A DNA stretch of 64,000 bases, taken from an uncultured Collinsella sp. Its GTDB lineage: Bacteria; Actinomycetota; Coriobacteriia; Coriobacteriales; Coriobacteriaceae. The position numbers and the translations under genes were made by a program. The DNA is taken from contig CAUDNY010000008.1 of assembly GCA_958450865.1 (NCBI GenBank), positions 1 through 64,000 of the forward strand. Reading direction: 5' to 3'. The notes beneath the pieces are model-generated. The model had not been told where the DNA came from, made no database searches, and saw nothing but the letters and a program-made list of their open reading frames with translations. Positions 41,945 to 51,574 of the stretch are shown here, piece after piece (the first letter of the stretch is position 1; every line of letters begins with the position of its first letter).

Positions 41945-43801
41945 ATGATTGAGCTGCTCAGGCGTTTTGGTGGTAAGTTTCGCCGGTATATGGTGATTGG
42001 CCCTGCGTGCAAGCTGATCGAAGTGATCTTTGACCTGCTTACGCCGCTGGTGATTGCCCAGATGATCGATAAGGGCATCGGCGCGCACGATGTCAACGCC
42101 GTCGTCCGTTACGGCGTGGTGCTCGCCGCCATGGCTGTGATCGGCATCTCGTTTACGCTCGTCTGCCAAAAGATGGCGGCGCTCACCTCGCAGGGCATGG
42201 GTACCGACATCCGCGGCGCGCTCTACGGGCACATCAATAAGCTGAGCTATGCTGAGCTCGATCGCTTTGGCACGCCGTTGCTCATCACGCGTATCACCAA
42301 CGATGTCAACCAGGTGCAGCTAGCTGTGGCGCTGAGCGTGCGCATGCTCATCCGCTGGCCCTTCCTGGCGGTGGGCTCCATGGTCGCGGCTCTTGCCATC
42401 GACCTTAAGCTCGGCATCATCTTTTTGATTTGCACGCCCGCCATCGGCCTGGTGTTTTGGTTTGTCATGGCGCGCTGCATTCCGTACTACAAGCAGCTGC
42501 AGGCAAAGCTCGACCGCATCGCGCTCATTTGCCGTGAGGGTCTTTCGGGCGCCCGCGTGGTCCGTGCGTTTGTGCGCGAAGACCATGAGCGCGAGCGCTT
42601 TGCCCAAGCCGCCGACGAACAGGCCCATACCGCCATCGCGGTGGGCAAGCTCTCGTCGATCCTTAATCCCGTCACGTTTCTTGTGATGAACCTGGGCGTG
42701 TGCGCCATCCTGTGGGTGGGCGGCATCCAGGTCAACGTGGGCGAGCTCACGCAGGGCCAGGTCATGGCGTTCGTCAACTACATGACGCAGACCCTGACCT
42801 CCATCGTGTACGTCGCCAACCTGGTCGTTGTCTTTACCAAGGCGAGCGCCAGCGCGTCGCGTATCAACGAGGTGCTCAATTGCGAGCCGAGCATCACCGA
42901 CGAGGACAACGAGCCGGTCGTACTGCCCGAGCCGAGCGAACTGGCGGATGGCGCTGTTCCGGTCCCCGCGCTGAGCTTTGACCACGCGAGCTTCTCCTTT
43001 GGCGCCGGCGCGGCCAATGCTGTCAACGATGTGACGCTGGAACTCCCGCTGGGCAAGACGCTCGGCATTATCGGCGGCACGGGCAGCGGTAAGTCCACGC
43101 TCGTCTCGCTCATCCCGCGCCTGTACGATGCGGGCACCGGCAGCGTGAGCGTGATGGGCGCCGACGTGCGCACCTGGCCACTCGATCAGCTGCGCCACGT
43201 GGTCGCGACCGTTCCGCAGCGAGCGTCGCTGGTGAGCGGCACCATCCGCAGCAACCTGACCTGGCGTGACGAGTCGGCGACCGACGAGGAGCTCTGGGCA
43301 GCGCTCGATATGGCGCAGGCGAGCGAGTTCGTGCGCAACAAGTCGCAGGGGCTCGATGCCCCGGTCGAGGCGGGCGGCAAGAACTTTAGCGGTGGCCAGC
43401 GCCAGCGCCTGACCATCGCGCGTGCCCTGGTGGGCTCGCCACAGGTCCTGATCATGGACGATTCTGCCTCGGCGCTCGACTTTAAGACCGACGCGGCGCT
43501 TCGCCATGCCGTCCGCGAGCGTAGCGTGCGCGGTGCCGCCGAGGGCGGGCTGCCACTCACGACCGTCATCGTGAGCCAGCGCGTCTCGACCGTGCGCGAT
43601 GCCGACATGATCTGCGTACTCGACCACGGCTCGGTTGCGGGCCTGGGCACGCATGACGAGCTGTATGCAAGCTGCCAGCTCTACCGAGAGATCTGCCAGT
43701 CGCAGCTTCGCCGCGAGGAGCTCGAGGGCCAGCAGGGGAGTGCGGCGCCCGCGTCTGCCCCAACCGTCCCCGCATCCGTCTGCGCAAAGGAGGGCTGCTA
43801 G
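41945..43801 (+). CDS. ABC exporter half-transporter, degenerate-site subunit (second system)
   Basis: This 618-residue exporter half has six membrane helices followed by an ATPase with Walker A GGTGSGKST, signature NFSGGQRQR, and Walker B VLIMDDSASALD, where Asp replaces the catalytic Glu. It is paralogous to the 27893 protein in all these features. The C-terminal 20 residues are Ala/Pro-rich. ATG 41945 has AGGGAGCG upstream; a TTG at 41912 is a weaker alternative. The next gene begins immediately after its stop codon. Confidence 0.9.
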   Translation: MIELLRRFGGKFRRYMVIGPACKLIEVIFDLLTPLVIAQMIDKGIGAHDVNAVVRYGVVLAAMAVIGISFTLVCQKMAALTSQGMGTDIRGALYGHINKLSYAELDRFGTPLLITRITNDVNQVQLAVALSVRMLIRWPFLAVGSMVAALAIDLKLGIIFLICTPAIGLVFWFVMARCIPYYKQLQAKLDRIALICREGLSGARVVRAFVREDHERERFAQAADEQAHTAIAVGKLSSILNPVTFLVMNLGVCAILWVGGIQVNVGELTQGQVMAFVNYMTQTLTSIVYVANLVVVFTKASASASRINEVLNCEPSITDEDNEPVVLPEPSELADGAVPVPALSFDHASFSFGAGAANAVNDVTLELPLGKTLGIIGGTGSGKSTLVSLIPRLYDAGTGSVSVMGADVRTWPLDQLRHVVATVPQRASLVSGTIRSNLTWRDESATDEELWAALDMAQASEFVRNKSQGLDAPVEAGGKNFSGGQRQRLTIARALVGSPQVLIMDDSASALDFKTDAALRHAVRERSVRGAAEGGLPLTTVIVSQRVSTVRDADMICVLDHGSVAGLGTHDELYASCQLYREICQSQLRREELEGQQGSAAPASAPTVPASVCAKEGC

Positions 43802-45661
43802 ATGAATCCGTATACTTCTTCCGGTTCGGTCGCCACGATGACGGCCAATGTGTCCGGTAACGACAAGCTCAACGACCTGGGCGACGGCCCGCGCCAACCC
43901 GGTGATCCCGAGCGCTATCCCGTGGGCGCGGTGACGCGCCGCCTGCTGGGCTATGTTCGCCCGCACCGTATTTCGTTTACGGCGTCGTTTGTGAGCGCCG
44001 CCATCTCGGTGATTCTGCAGCTCTACACGCCCATCCTCATTGGTGAGGGCATCGACCTGATCGTCGCCACCGGGCAGGTGGACTTCGATGCGCTGCTGCC
44101 GCTCGTTACCAAACTCGCGATTGTCGTGATGGGTGCTGCGGCCTTTCAGTGGCTGCAGGGCTACTGCGTCAACCGCCTGTCCTACGAAACGGTGCGCGAC
44201 ATGCGCGTGGAGGCGAGCGACAAGCTCAGCCGCATGCCGCTCAGCTTTGTCGACAGCCATGCCCACGGCGACCTTATGAGCCGCGTGGTCAACGACGTCG
44301 ACCAGGTCGGCGACGGTCTGCTGCAGGGCTTTACCCAGCTCTTTACCGGCGTCATCACCATCGTGGGCACGCTCGCGTTTATGCTCTCCATTAACCTGAC
44401 CATGACGCTCGTGGTGGTGCTCGTCACGCCGCTCTCCATCTTTGCGGCCGGCGCCATCGCCAAGCTCTCCAACAAGAGCTTTACGGCGCAGCAGCGTATT
44501 CAAGGGCAGCTCGGTGGTCATATCGAGGAGTACGTAGGCGAGCAGAAACTTGTCGACGCCTTTGCCTATGGTCCCAACGCTCAGCAGCGCTTCGATGCCC
44601 TCAACGCCGAGCTCTATGCGGCAGGTGAGCGCGCGCAGTTTATGGGTTCGCTCTCCAACCCCGGCACGCGCTTTATCAATAACATCATCTATGCCGTGGT
44701 GGCCGTGATTGGCTGCGTGGGCGTGATCACGGGCGTGCCCGCGGCGCTCACGGTGGGCGGCGTGCAGATTTTCCTGTCCTATGCTAACCAGTACACCAAG
44801 CCGTTCAACGAGGTCACCAACGTCATTACGCAGATCCAGACGGCGTATGCCTCGGCGCGCCGTATGTTTGCGCTGCTCGATGCGCGCGAGCAGGAGCCCG
44901 ATGCGTCGGACGCCGTAGAGCTTGCCGCCCCGCAGGGCGAGGTCGCCTTTGAGCATGTGGACTTTAGCTACGTGCCCGACCGCAGGCTGCTGCAGGACAT
45001 CTGCATCGAGGCTAAGCCCGGCATGCGCTTTGCCCTGGTCGGTCCTACGGGCTGTGGCAAGACGACGCTCATCAACTTGCTGCTGCGTTTTTACGATATC
45101 GATGCCGGTCGCATTGCGGTCGATGGCCGTTCCTCGCGTGACTACACGCGCGCAAGCCTGCGCCGCGCCTTTGGCATGGTGCTGCAGGACACTTGGCTGT
45201 TCGAAGGCACGGTGGCGGAAAACATCGCCTACGGCTGTCCCGACGCCACGCGCGAGCAGGTTATCGAGGCGGCCAAGCGCGCGCATGCGCACAAGTTTAT
45301 CGTGCAGCTGCCAGGCGGCTACGATACGGTGATCGGCGAGGACGGCGGCACGTTTAGCCAGGGTCAAAAACAGCTGCTGTGCATCGCGCGCGTCATGCTC
45401 ACCGATCCGGCTATCTTGCTGCTGGACGAGGCGACTTCGAGTATCGATACGCGTACCGAGCTGCAGGTGCAGGCGGCATTCGACGAGCTTATGGCCGGCC
45501 GCACAAGCTTTGTCGTGGCGCACCGCCTGTCGACGATCCGCAACGCCGACTGCATTCTGGTCATGCGCGACGGCCAGATTATCGAGCGCGGCACGCACGA
45601 CGAGCTGCTGGCGGCAGACGGCTTCTATGCCGAGCTCTACCGCAGCCAGTTCGCCCAGTGA
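43802..45661 (+). CDS. ABC exporter half-transporter, catalytic subunit (second system)
   Basis: The 619-residue partner has a 45-residue N-terminal leader, six membrane helices, Walker A GPTGCGKTT, signature TFSQGQKQL, Walker B ILLLDEATSSID with the catalytic Glu, and H-loop AHRLS. It pairs with the preceding gene as a heterodimeric type IV exporter. AAGGAGGGC lies before the ATG, inside the upstream gene. No MarR gene accompanies this second system, in contrast to the one at 27.4-31.6 kb. Confidence 0.92.
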   Translation: MNPYTSSGSVATMTANVSGNDKLNDLGDGPRQPGDPERYPVGAVTRRLLGYVRPHRISFTASFVSAAISVILQLYTPILIGEGIDLIVATGQVDFDALLPLVTKLAIVVMGAAAFQWLQGYCVNRLSYETVRDMRVEASDKLSRMPLSFVDSHAHGDLMSRVVNDVDQVGDGLLQGFTQLFTGVITIVGTLAFMLSINLTMTLVVVLVTPLSIFAAGAIAKLSNKSFTAQQRIQGQLGGHIEEYVGEQKLVDAFAYGPNAQQRFDALNAELYAAGERAQFMGSLSNPGTRFINNIIYAVVAVIGCVGVITGVPAALTVGGVQIFLSYANQYTKPFNEVTNVITQIQTAYASARRMFALLDAREQEPDASDAVELAAPQGEVAFEHVDFSYVPDRRLLQDICIEAKPGMRFALVGPTGCGKTTLINLLLRFYDIDAGRIAVDGRSSRDYTRASLRRAFGMVLQDTWLFEGTVAENIAYGCPDATREQVIEAAKRAHAHKFIVQLPGGYDTVIGEDGGTFSQGQKQLLCIARVMLTDPAILLLDEATSSIDTRTELQVQAAFDELMAGRTSFVVAHRLSTIRNADCILVMRDGQIIERGTHDELLAADGFYAELYRSQFAQ

Positions 45662-45788
45662 GCAAGCCCGTGGGGCAAATTAATCAATCGACAGACGGTG
45701 GTTTACATCTGTCACGTTAGTACTAAGATATTCATCTAATAAATTGCATTAGTGGCTTTAGTTTTGGGGGAAACGAGGCAACGTGACT

Positions 45789-46340
45789 ATGACGTGCTCT
45801 TTGGTGGTTAACAGCAAGAGCGGTAATACCAGGATGGTTTCGGGTGCGATCAAGCGCGCTCTGCAGGCTGCGGGCGTTGAGTTTGTCCATGCCGCGGCGT
45901 TGAGTGACGATGCGGATGCAGATCAGGTTGCGCTCGAGGCGCAGGGCGCCTGCGCGGCCGACACGGTGCTCGTCGGTTTTTGGTGCGACAAGGGCGCGTG
46001 CACGCCTTCGGTCGCGGCGTTGCTCTCCGCCTTGCACGGTAAGCGCGTCTTCCTGTTTGGTACCTGCGGCTTTGGCGCCGACCAGAGCTATTACCAGCAG
46101 ATTATCGACCGCGTAACTTCCAATTTGGCTGGGGATGCCGAGCTTGCGGGTTGGGCGATGTGCCAGGGCAAGATGGGCCCCGCGGTCAAGCAGCGCTACG
46201 AGGCCATGCTCGAGCAAGATCCCGACAACGCCCGATTTAAGATGCTGCTCGACAACTGGGTTGCCGCAAAGGATCACCCCACCAAGGAGGATCTGGACAA
46301 CATGGCTGCAGCCGCCAAAAAGGCCGTGCTGGGGGAGTAG
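45789..46340 (+). CDS. Flavodoxin-like protein
   Basis: The 183-residue protein begins CSLVVNSKSGNTRMVSGAI, the phosphate-binding loop of flavodoxin-type FMN proteins, and later has VFLFGTCGFGADQSYYQQI, the second FMN loop. It probably carries electrons or acts as an FMN oxidoreductase in the cytoplasm. A GTG at 45783 is an alternative start; GAGG lies at 45775-45778. It is 127 bp after the exporter operon and upstream of the surface-protein island. Confidence 0.8.
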   Translation: MTCSLVVNSKSGNTRMVSGAIKRALQAAGVEFVHAAALSDDADADQVALEAQGACAADTVLVGFWCDKGACTPSVAALLSALHGKRVFLFGTCGFGADQSYYQQIIDRVTSNLAGDAELAGWAMCQGKMGPAVKQRYEAMLEQDPDNARFKMLLDNWVAAKDHPTKEDLDNMAAAAKKAVLGE

Positions 46341-46382
46341 CTCCCATCGCTGACGGCGGTCGGCCCATCTTTCTAAATGTAA

Positions 46383-46511
46383 CGTCCTCCCGGGCGTCGG
46401 GGCACGAAGTTCCCTGCTCTACAGTCCTGCGCAAGACGAAGGCCACATTAAGTGGCCTTCTTTGCGTGCGGAACTCGCGATGAACTTCGTGCCCCGCCGT
46501 CCGGGAGGACG
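46383..46511. repeat. Palindromic element E4: left boundary of the surface-protein island
   Basis: Arms at 46383-46412 and 46482-46511 pair over 30 bp with two mismatches. The centre (46421-46484) is the exact reverse complement of 51602-51665, 64 bp without a difference, and holds the hairpin GAAGGCCACATTAAGTGGCC. The arms are unrelated to those of E1 and E5. Confidence 0.93.
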
Positions 46512-46550
46512 CCTCTTTATTGATGGGAGGCCTGATAGGTCGATGGTTCC

Positions 46551-47018
46551 GTGCCCGGATGCGTCCAAAGTGGGACGGGCTTTCCGGATGGGCAGGCTTT
46601 CGGAAAATGCGTCCCGGAATTTGCCTTTGGAATGGGACGTAGTTTCCCGTTGAGGCGCTTTGCGGAAAGTGCGTCCCACTCTGGGCGTTCGAAGTGGGAC
46701 ACACTTTCCCAAAGGCGTTCCAACGGGAAATTGCGTCCCATTATTCGGTCAAGAAACGGGATGCATTTTCCCAATGAGAGCAAAACCGGAAAATGCATCC
46801 CACAATCAGCCCTCAAAGTGGGACGCCGTTTCCCAATGAGGCTCAAGCGGAAAATGCATCCCGGAATTTGCGCTCAAAGTGGGATGCGGTTTCCGGTTGA
46901 GGGTCTAAGGGGAAAGTGCGTCCCAGAATCGACGCTTGAAATGGGATGCAGTTTCCCGATGAGGCACTCGACGGAAAATACATCCCAGAAATGGCCTTTG
47001 AGCTGGGATAAGATTTCC
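46551..47018. repeat. Left array of 62-bp hairpin repeats
   Basis: Seven units begin at 46602, 46664, 46726, 46788, 46849, 46911 and 46973, so the period is 61-62 bp; a degenerate unit precedes at 46551. Each has GGAAAATGCRTCCC, a 17-18-bp loop, GGGAYGCNNTTTCC, then a 15-16-bp spacer resembling CAATGAGGCTC. Both arms vary between units but mostly keep pairing. With E4 it fills the 801-bp gap 46341-47141; there is no credible ORF. Confidence 0.93.
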
Positions 47019-47036
47019 GCGGCATCTCGGATTCTC

Positions 47037-47110
47037 AAAAATGAGACACGCCGTTGGCGAAAATGAGACACGTGATATCGGGCATCGGACGTATCATTTG
47101 CAAAAATGAG
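47037..47110. promoter_or_regulatory. Phased AAAATGAGACACG repeats before the surface-protein gene
   Basis: AAAAATGAGACACG at 47037-47050 and AAAATGAGACACG at 47060-47072 are followed by AAAAATGAG at 47102-47110. The ATGAG blocks are 22 and 43 bp apart, close to two and four helical turns, so a protein could bind all three on one DNA face. Confidence 0.45.
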
Positions 47111-47141
47111 TCCACTCCACTCGAGTAAAGCGAGGTCCCTC

Positions 47142-50100
47142 ATGTACGTTCCACACCCCCGTATCCGTAGGCTGTCGAAAATCCCACTTGTTGGGACGGC
47201 GGCGCTTGCTGCGTTGATCGCCACGAGCGTCGCCTGCTTCACGGCCACGCCCCAGGTTGCCCAGGCGGCAGACGCGCCCGCAATCACCGATATGACCGAG
47301 CAGGATTATCAAGCCCTGGGTCTGGGCACGAGCGAGGACATTCCGGCCGATACCGTTGGCCCCTATTCCACTGATACCCCCACGACGTTTGCCACGCGCA
47401 GCGAGGTCTATATGGCAGCTAACGGTAGCCATGGCAATCGCTACACTCTGCGCGACAGGCTCGAGAACGTCGAGCGCGGTGACATTGGCGGCAGCAGCAA
47501 ACTCACCGATGGCTATGGAAGTGTGTGGGGCGCCGCAAAGTTCTGGCAAAACGTCAACAACTTCGATACGAACAGCGATCTCTACAAGCATAGCGACTAC
47601 GGTGGCGGCACCTGGTCGTACCTAAGCAACAATGAGTCCTCAACAGTACTCGCCAACGACAACAACGGTTTCTCGGGCATTCACGCCACGAGTGTTGAGT
47701 TCTGCAGCGACGCCAGCACGGGCAAAAAGAGCCGCGTTGCCGAGCTCCGTGCCTACGGCGACAGTTCCTCCACGACGATTGACGGCAAGTCATACGCCGG
47801 AAAGGTTGAGCTGGTCCTCTACTCGTTTAGCAACGGGCGTACGCGCACTCTCGACACACACCTGCCGGTGACGGTCAACACTAATATGATGTACGAAGGC
47901 CGTTTTAAGTACCTGGATGCCGGTTACCTGCAAGAGCACGACGCCGTCTTTGATGTCGAGGCGGGCGATGTCGATGGCGACGGCGTCGACGAGCTTTTTG
48001 TCTACGCGGGCTGCTATGTCGACGAGAACGGCGTGCGCAAGGCTGTAGTCGACATGTATGACTTGGAGGGCGGCAACTGGAAGCAAAGCGTCGTCAAGAT
48101 CGATGCCGGTAACGCCGCGGACTACACCACGCACAACAAGGGCGGGAACGACTCCTGGACGCAGCTTCAGTCAGCTCCTGTCGTTTTGCTAGCGGCCGGC
48201 GACCTCGATCGCGATTTTTGCGATGACCTCGCCATCGTGGTCTCGGCACCCTACGGCAAGAAGAATATTGATAAGTCGACGCATTGCGAGCTGTTTTCGT
48301 GGGATGCATCCAAGGGTGCGCTCGTCCATGTCGATGCTCTGGGCGACGCGGGCGCAATCTCCCTCTCCGCGAACGGCAAGACCATGGTCGCTGCGAATGC
48401 GACGTTCGGCACGTTTGCCGCCTACGATGAAGAAGGAAAGAAGACGGGTGAAACCGTCACGGGCCTTATTCTTGCGGGCTATGACTGGCAACGCAGCGCT
48501 TTTGATTACGGCGCTTCTGACGGCAGCAAGGGGCTGTACGGCGCGCTGTACCGCTACGCGTATTTTGACTCGGAGTCTGGCGAGTTCAAGCTTTCCGATT
48601 GCAAGGAATACAGAGACGGGCTCCTCGCCTCCTATGGGCTGATGCATGTGCCCAACAGCGCATGGAAGGATAGCGCTCAGGATAAGCGCTATCCGTGCAC
48701 CTTGGCGCCTATTGCCCTTGCCACTGCCAACCTTGACGGCCTGTCCGATCAGCTGGCGGTCGATGAGGTGCTCGTGGGCGGCGATGTGTTCCGCGACTTT
48801 GCCTGCAACACGGCACAGAGCGGGGCTCAGGGCTTGGGGTCCATGGTCGGAACCATGAGCATGAGCGGTCAGCAATACAACAGCAGCAACAAGCATGACC
48901 ACAAGGGTATAGAGCAGGCGTGGATCAGCGACGTCAAGGCGGGCAGCGTCTCGGGTTCGGACCGCTATAACGAGAGCTTTATCGCCGTGGTGGGCAAGCA
49001 CCGCGACGAGGACCTGCGCAAGAACGATGACTACTATTGGATGACCGCCTCGCATTTTTCGCTCGACGAGAACGGAAAGGTGCGCCGCGGCGAGGAGCAG
49101 GTGATTAGCGAGAGCAACCGTCGCGGCACTACCTACGGCACATTTATCTCGCTCGCGCTGCCCGATGTCGACAACGACAGCGTCAAGATCACGTACAAGG
49201 ACCGCTACAAGGTCTATACCAATCCGCGCGTGCTTGCCGTGCTGCAGGATGCGCCCTATGTTGAGGATCTGGAGCAGGCATACGGCTATCTGGTGTTGGG
49301 CGGCACGTCATACGGAGAGGAAAAGGGCACGGGGACATCCCAGGGCTATACCATTGGCGCCGAGTTGGGCGTTGCCGTCGAGGTGCAGACCGGTCCGCCC
49401 CTGGTCGCGATGAATGCTTCAGTCGATTTTGCCGCCGAGGGATGCTATGACTACCGGAGCGAGCGCACGGTCAGCGCAAGCGTAAGCTATGAGTCGCATG
49501 CCGGCGAGGGTGACAAGGCCGTGCTCTACACGATTCCGATGGTCTATTACGAGTATGAGATCGAAAATGAGGAAACTGGTGGCAAGGGCGTGATGGCGGC
49601 GCCCGTGTCGCTCGGCGCGCAGACCTCGGTCGTTAATGTCGAGGCCTATGACCGCATTGCCAAACAGCACAATATGACGCCGCTCAGCTACTTTTTGACC
49701 AACCGGTCGGGAGAACCCGGAACCTATCAAACGACGCTCAACGGCGAGACTCCCGTTGGGGATTCCTTTGGCCTGGGCAAGCCTGGCGTAACGCGCGCCT
49801 ACACGCACGATGGGTTTAACGGCGCCGCCGCGCAGTCGGGGGCGAGCATTGAGCAGACCATCGAAGTCGAGGAGGGCAAGGAGCAGGAGCTCGAGCTCGG
49901 CTTGACGCTGAACGGCAGCGTTGTCATGGGCGCGAAGCTCGCAAAGCACGAGTTGTTTGGCGGCCTGTGCTTTGGTGCCAACGCCGGCTTTACTACGGGT
50001 AACTCCTCGAGTGAATCGACCGAATACGGCGGCACCGTCGACAACCTGCCCGAGGCCGCGCAGGGCAAGTACGGTTTTGTGTGGCGTCTGGGCGTCAACG

Positions 50101-51230
50101 CGGTGGATGTCGACAAGTTCGAGGCAGATTCGGGCGACAAGCTCGGCACCAAGGACACCGACCAGTTCTGGATCGTGGGCTATGACGTTAAGGACGTCGA
50201 GATGCCCGACGCGCCGGCCGTGACGGGCTTTACGGCAAACGCCGTCGATTCGACCAGCGTTACGTTTAGCTGGGACGATGTACTCGCAAACAAGAGTGGC
50301 TTTAGCTACGGCGTGGGCATGCTGCAGAGCAATGCGGCGGATGCGGTCGTCAATAGCTGGAAGATTGCCGACAACACGCAGACCTCGCTCAAGTGGGATG
50401 GGCTGCAGCCCAATACGGAGTATCGATTCGCCATCGCCGCCGTTAAGAATGGATCCACGACCGAAACAGGTATTCGCTCGGCAATCATCACGGTCAAGAC
50501 CATGCCCGATGGCATGACGATGACCGTGAGCGGACCTGCGGCGGATGCTGCGGAGGGGTCGGATCTTGGATACGACTCTTCGGTTGAGCGCGCGGCGGGA
50601 AGCCACCTGACGCTCTCGGCGATTGGCCATGTGAAGCAACTCGGTGCCGACGATAGCGAAACAGGGCTGGCACCGACCTATATGTGGTACCGCAAGGGCC
50701 GCGGCGAGACAGAGTTTAAGCTCGTGGGTGCCGATGGCAACCTCGCGGCTGGAACGGCCTCAAAGCTCGAGATTGACCTGACCGCAGACGATGACGGTGC
50801 GCAGTATTACTGCCACGTGGGATACAACGACGTGGGCCTCGACACCGGCACGACGCTCGTGAATATCGAGGCCGAGGAGACGGCGCCCACAACGGTGAAC
50901 GCCACCCCGATCCGCACGCGCCGCCTGTTCTCACAGGCAAGTGCGGGCGCCAAGAAGTTCCTGGACCATACGCTGGTAAACACCGCCGGCCCAACCGATT
51001 CCGAAGGCTCAAAGGACCCCGAGACTCCTGAGACCCCGACGAACCCGGACAAGCCCAAGTCCGACAACGGAGCTAAGACCGACACCAAGGTCAAGACTAC
51101 GACCACAGCGAAGAACCTCGCAAACACCGGCGACCAAACATTCGCCCTAGTCGCCACTGCAGCAGCAGCGGGAGCGACGCTCGTAGTGATAGCCCTCATC
51201 ATGCTGATCAAGCGCCGCAAGACCCACTAG
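47142..51230 (+). CDS. Giant LANTG-anchored surface protein with FG-GAP-like and Fn3-like regions
   Basis: The 1,362-residue exported protein has a signal peptide (VGTAALAALIATSVACF...AQAAD). FG-GAP/VCBS-like calcium motifs follow (VFDVEAGDVDGDGVDELFVY near residue 285, LAAGDLDRDFCDDL near 350). Residues about 700-1000 are unassigned. A fibronectin III-like domain lies near 1,025-1,120 (DAPAVTGFTANAVDSTSVTFSW, NTEYRFAI) and an Ig-like one near 1,170-1,245 (YMWYRKG, YYCHVGYND). A Pro/Lys-rich linker and LANTG, membrane segment and KRRKTH end it. GCGAGG supports ATG 47142 over 47106. Probably an adhesin or carbohydrate-binding protein. Confidence 0.85.
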   Translation: MYVPHPRIRRLSKIPLVGTAALAALIATSVACFTATPQVAQAADAPAITDMTEQDYQALGLGTSEDIPADTVGPYSTDTPTTFATRSEVYMAANGSHGNRYTLRDRLENVERGDIGGSSKLTDGYGSVWGAAKFWQNVNNFDTNSDLYKHSDYGGGTWSYLSNNESSTVLANDNNGFSGIHATSVEFCSDASTGKKSRVAELRAYGDSSSTTIDGKSYAGKVELVLYSFSNGRTRTLDTHLPVTVNTNMMYEGRFKYLDAGYLQEHDAVFDVEAGDVDGDGVDELFVYAGCYVDENGVRKAVVDMYDLEGGNWKQSVVKIDAGNAADYTTHNKGGNDSWTQLQSAPVVLLAAGDLDRDFCDDLAIVVSAPYGKKNIDKSTHCELFSWDASKGALVHVDALGDAGAISLSANGKTMVAANATFGTFAAYDEEGKKTGETVTGLILAGYDWQRSAFDYGASDGSKGLYGALYRYAYFDSESGEFKLSDCKEYRDGLLASYGLMHVPNSAWKDSAQDKRYPCTLAPIALATANLDGLSDQLAVDEVLVGGDVFRDFACNTAQSGAQGLGSMVGTMSMSGQQYNSSNKHDHKGIEQAWISDVKAGSVSGSDRYNESFIAVVGKHRDEDLRKNDDYYWMTASHFSLDENGKVRRGEEQVISESNRRGTTYGTFISLALPDVDNDSVKITYKDRYKVYTNPRVLAVLQDAPYVEDLEQAYGYLVLGGTSYGEEKGTGTSQGYTIGAELGVAVEVQTGPPLVAMNASVDFAAEGCYDYRSERTVSASVSYESHAGEGDKAVLYTIPMVYYEYEIENEETGGKGVMAAPVSLGAQTSVVNVEAYDRIAKQHNMTPLSYFLTNRSGEPGTYQTTLNGETPVGDSFGLGKPGVTRAYTHDGFNGAAAQSGASIEQTIEVEEGKEQELELGLTLNGSVVMGAKLAKHELFGGLCFGANAGFTTGNSSSESTEYGGTVDNLPEAAQGKYGFVWRLGVNAVDVDKFEADSGDKLGTKDTDQFWIVGYDVKDVEMPDAPAVTGFTANAVDSTSVTFSWDDVLANKSGFSYGVGMLQSNAADAVVNSWKIADNTQTSLKWDGLQPNTEYRFAIAAVKNGSTTETGIRSAIITVKTMPDGMTMTVSGPAADAAEGSDLGYDSSVERAAGSHLTLSAIGHVKQLGADDSETGLAPTYMWYRKGRGETEFKLVGADGNLAAGTASKLEIDLTADDDGAQYYCHVGYNDVGLDTGTTLVNIEAEETAPTTVNATPIRTRRLFSQASAGAKKFLDHTLVNTAGPTDSEGSKDPETPETPTNPDKPKSDNGAKTDTKVKTTTTAKNLANTGDQTFALVATAAAAGATLVVIALIMLIKRRKTH

Positions 51231-51256
51231 TAGCCAGTCGAACATATCGACAACCC

Positions 51257-51297
51257 AAAAACCCGGGTAGCCAAAAAACAGGCCACCCGGGTTTTCT
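51257..51297 (+). terminator. Terminator of the surface-protein gene
   Basis: AAAACCCGGGT and ACCCGGGTTTT pair, with inner AGCC/GGCC, then CTGTT. Confidence 0.9.
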
Positions 51298-51319
51298 GTT
51301 GAGTGGAGACTCCGCAAGC

Positions 51320-51488
51320 GGAAACTGCATCCCACAATTAGCGCCCGGAACGGGACACATTTTCCGTCAAGCCCTCATCCGGAAAATCCATCCCAGTTTG
51401 AGCGCCCAGACCGGGACGCACTTTCCCAATCGGGTCCCAAGCGGAAACTGCATCCCATTCCAGACAAGAATTCCGGGACACACTTTCC
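51320..51488. repeat. Right array of 62-bp hairpin repeats
   Basis: Three units begin at 51320, 51381 and 51443 (61 and 62 bp apart), each GGAAAMTGCATCCC-type arm, loop, and GGGACRCAYTTTCC-type arm, the same family and orientation as the left array. A fragment of the E-element inner hairpin (GAAGGCCACATAACGTGGCC) follows at 51498-51519. Confidence 0.92.
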
Positions 51489-51574
51489 GCAAACAAAGAA
51501 GGCCACATAACGTGGCCTTCAACTTATATATGTTCGGCGATACACCCAAGACAAGCCACGCCCCAACATCAGGG

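Noticed and set aside
42320..45598. A 1,092-residue minus-strand reading frame
   Set aside because: It lies antisense to two convincing ABC exporter genes and has the His/Arg/Asp-rich composition of a shadow frame.
46602..47018. CRISPR array
   Set aside because: The period is regular, but each 'repeat' is a variable hairpin and the 15-16-bp spacers resemble each other. No cas genes are nearby.
46602..47018. Integron attC array
   Set aside because: The hairpins lack the RYYYAAC/GTTRRRY core sites, the units hold no cassettes, and no integrase is present.
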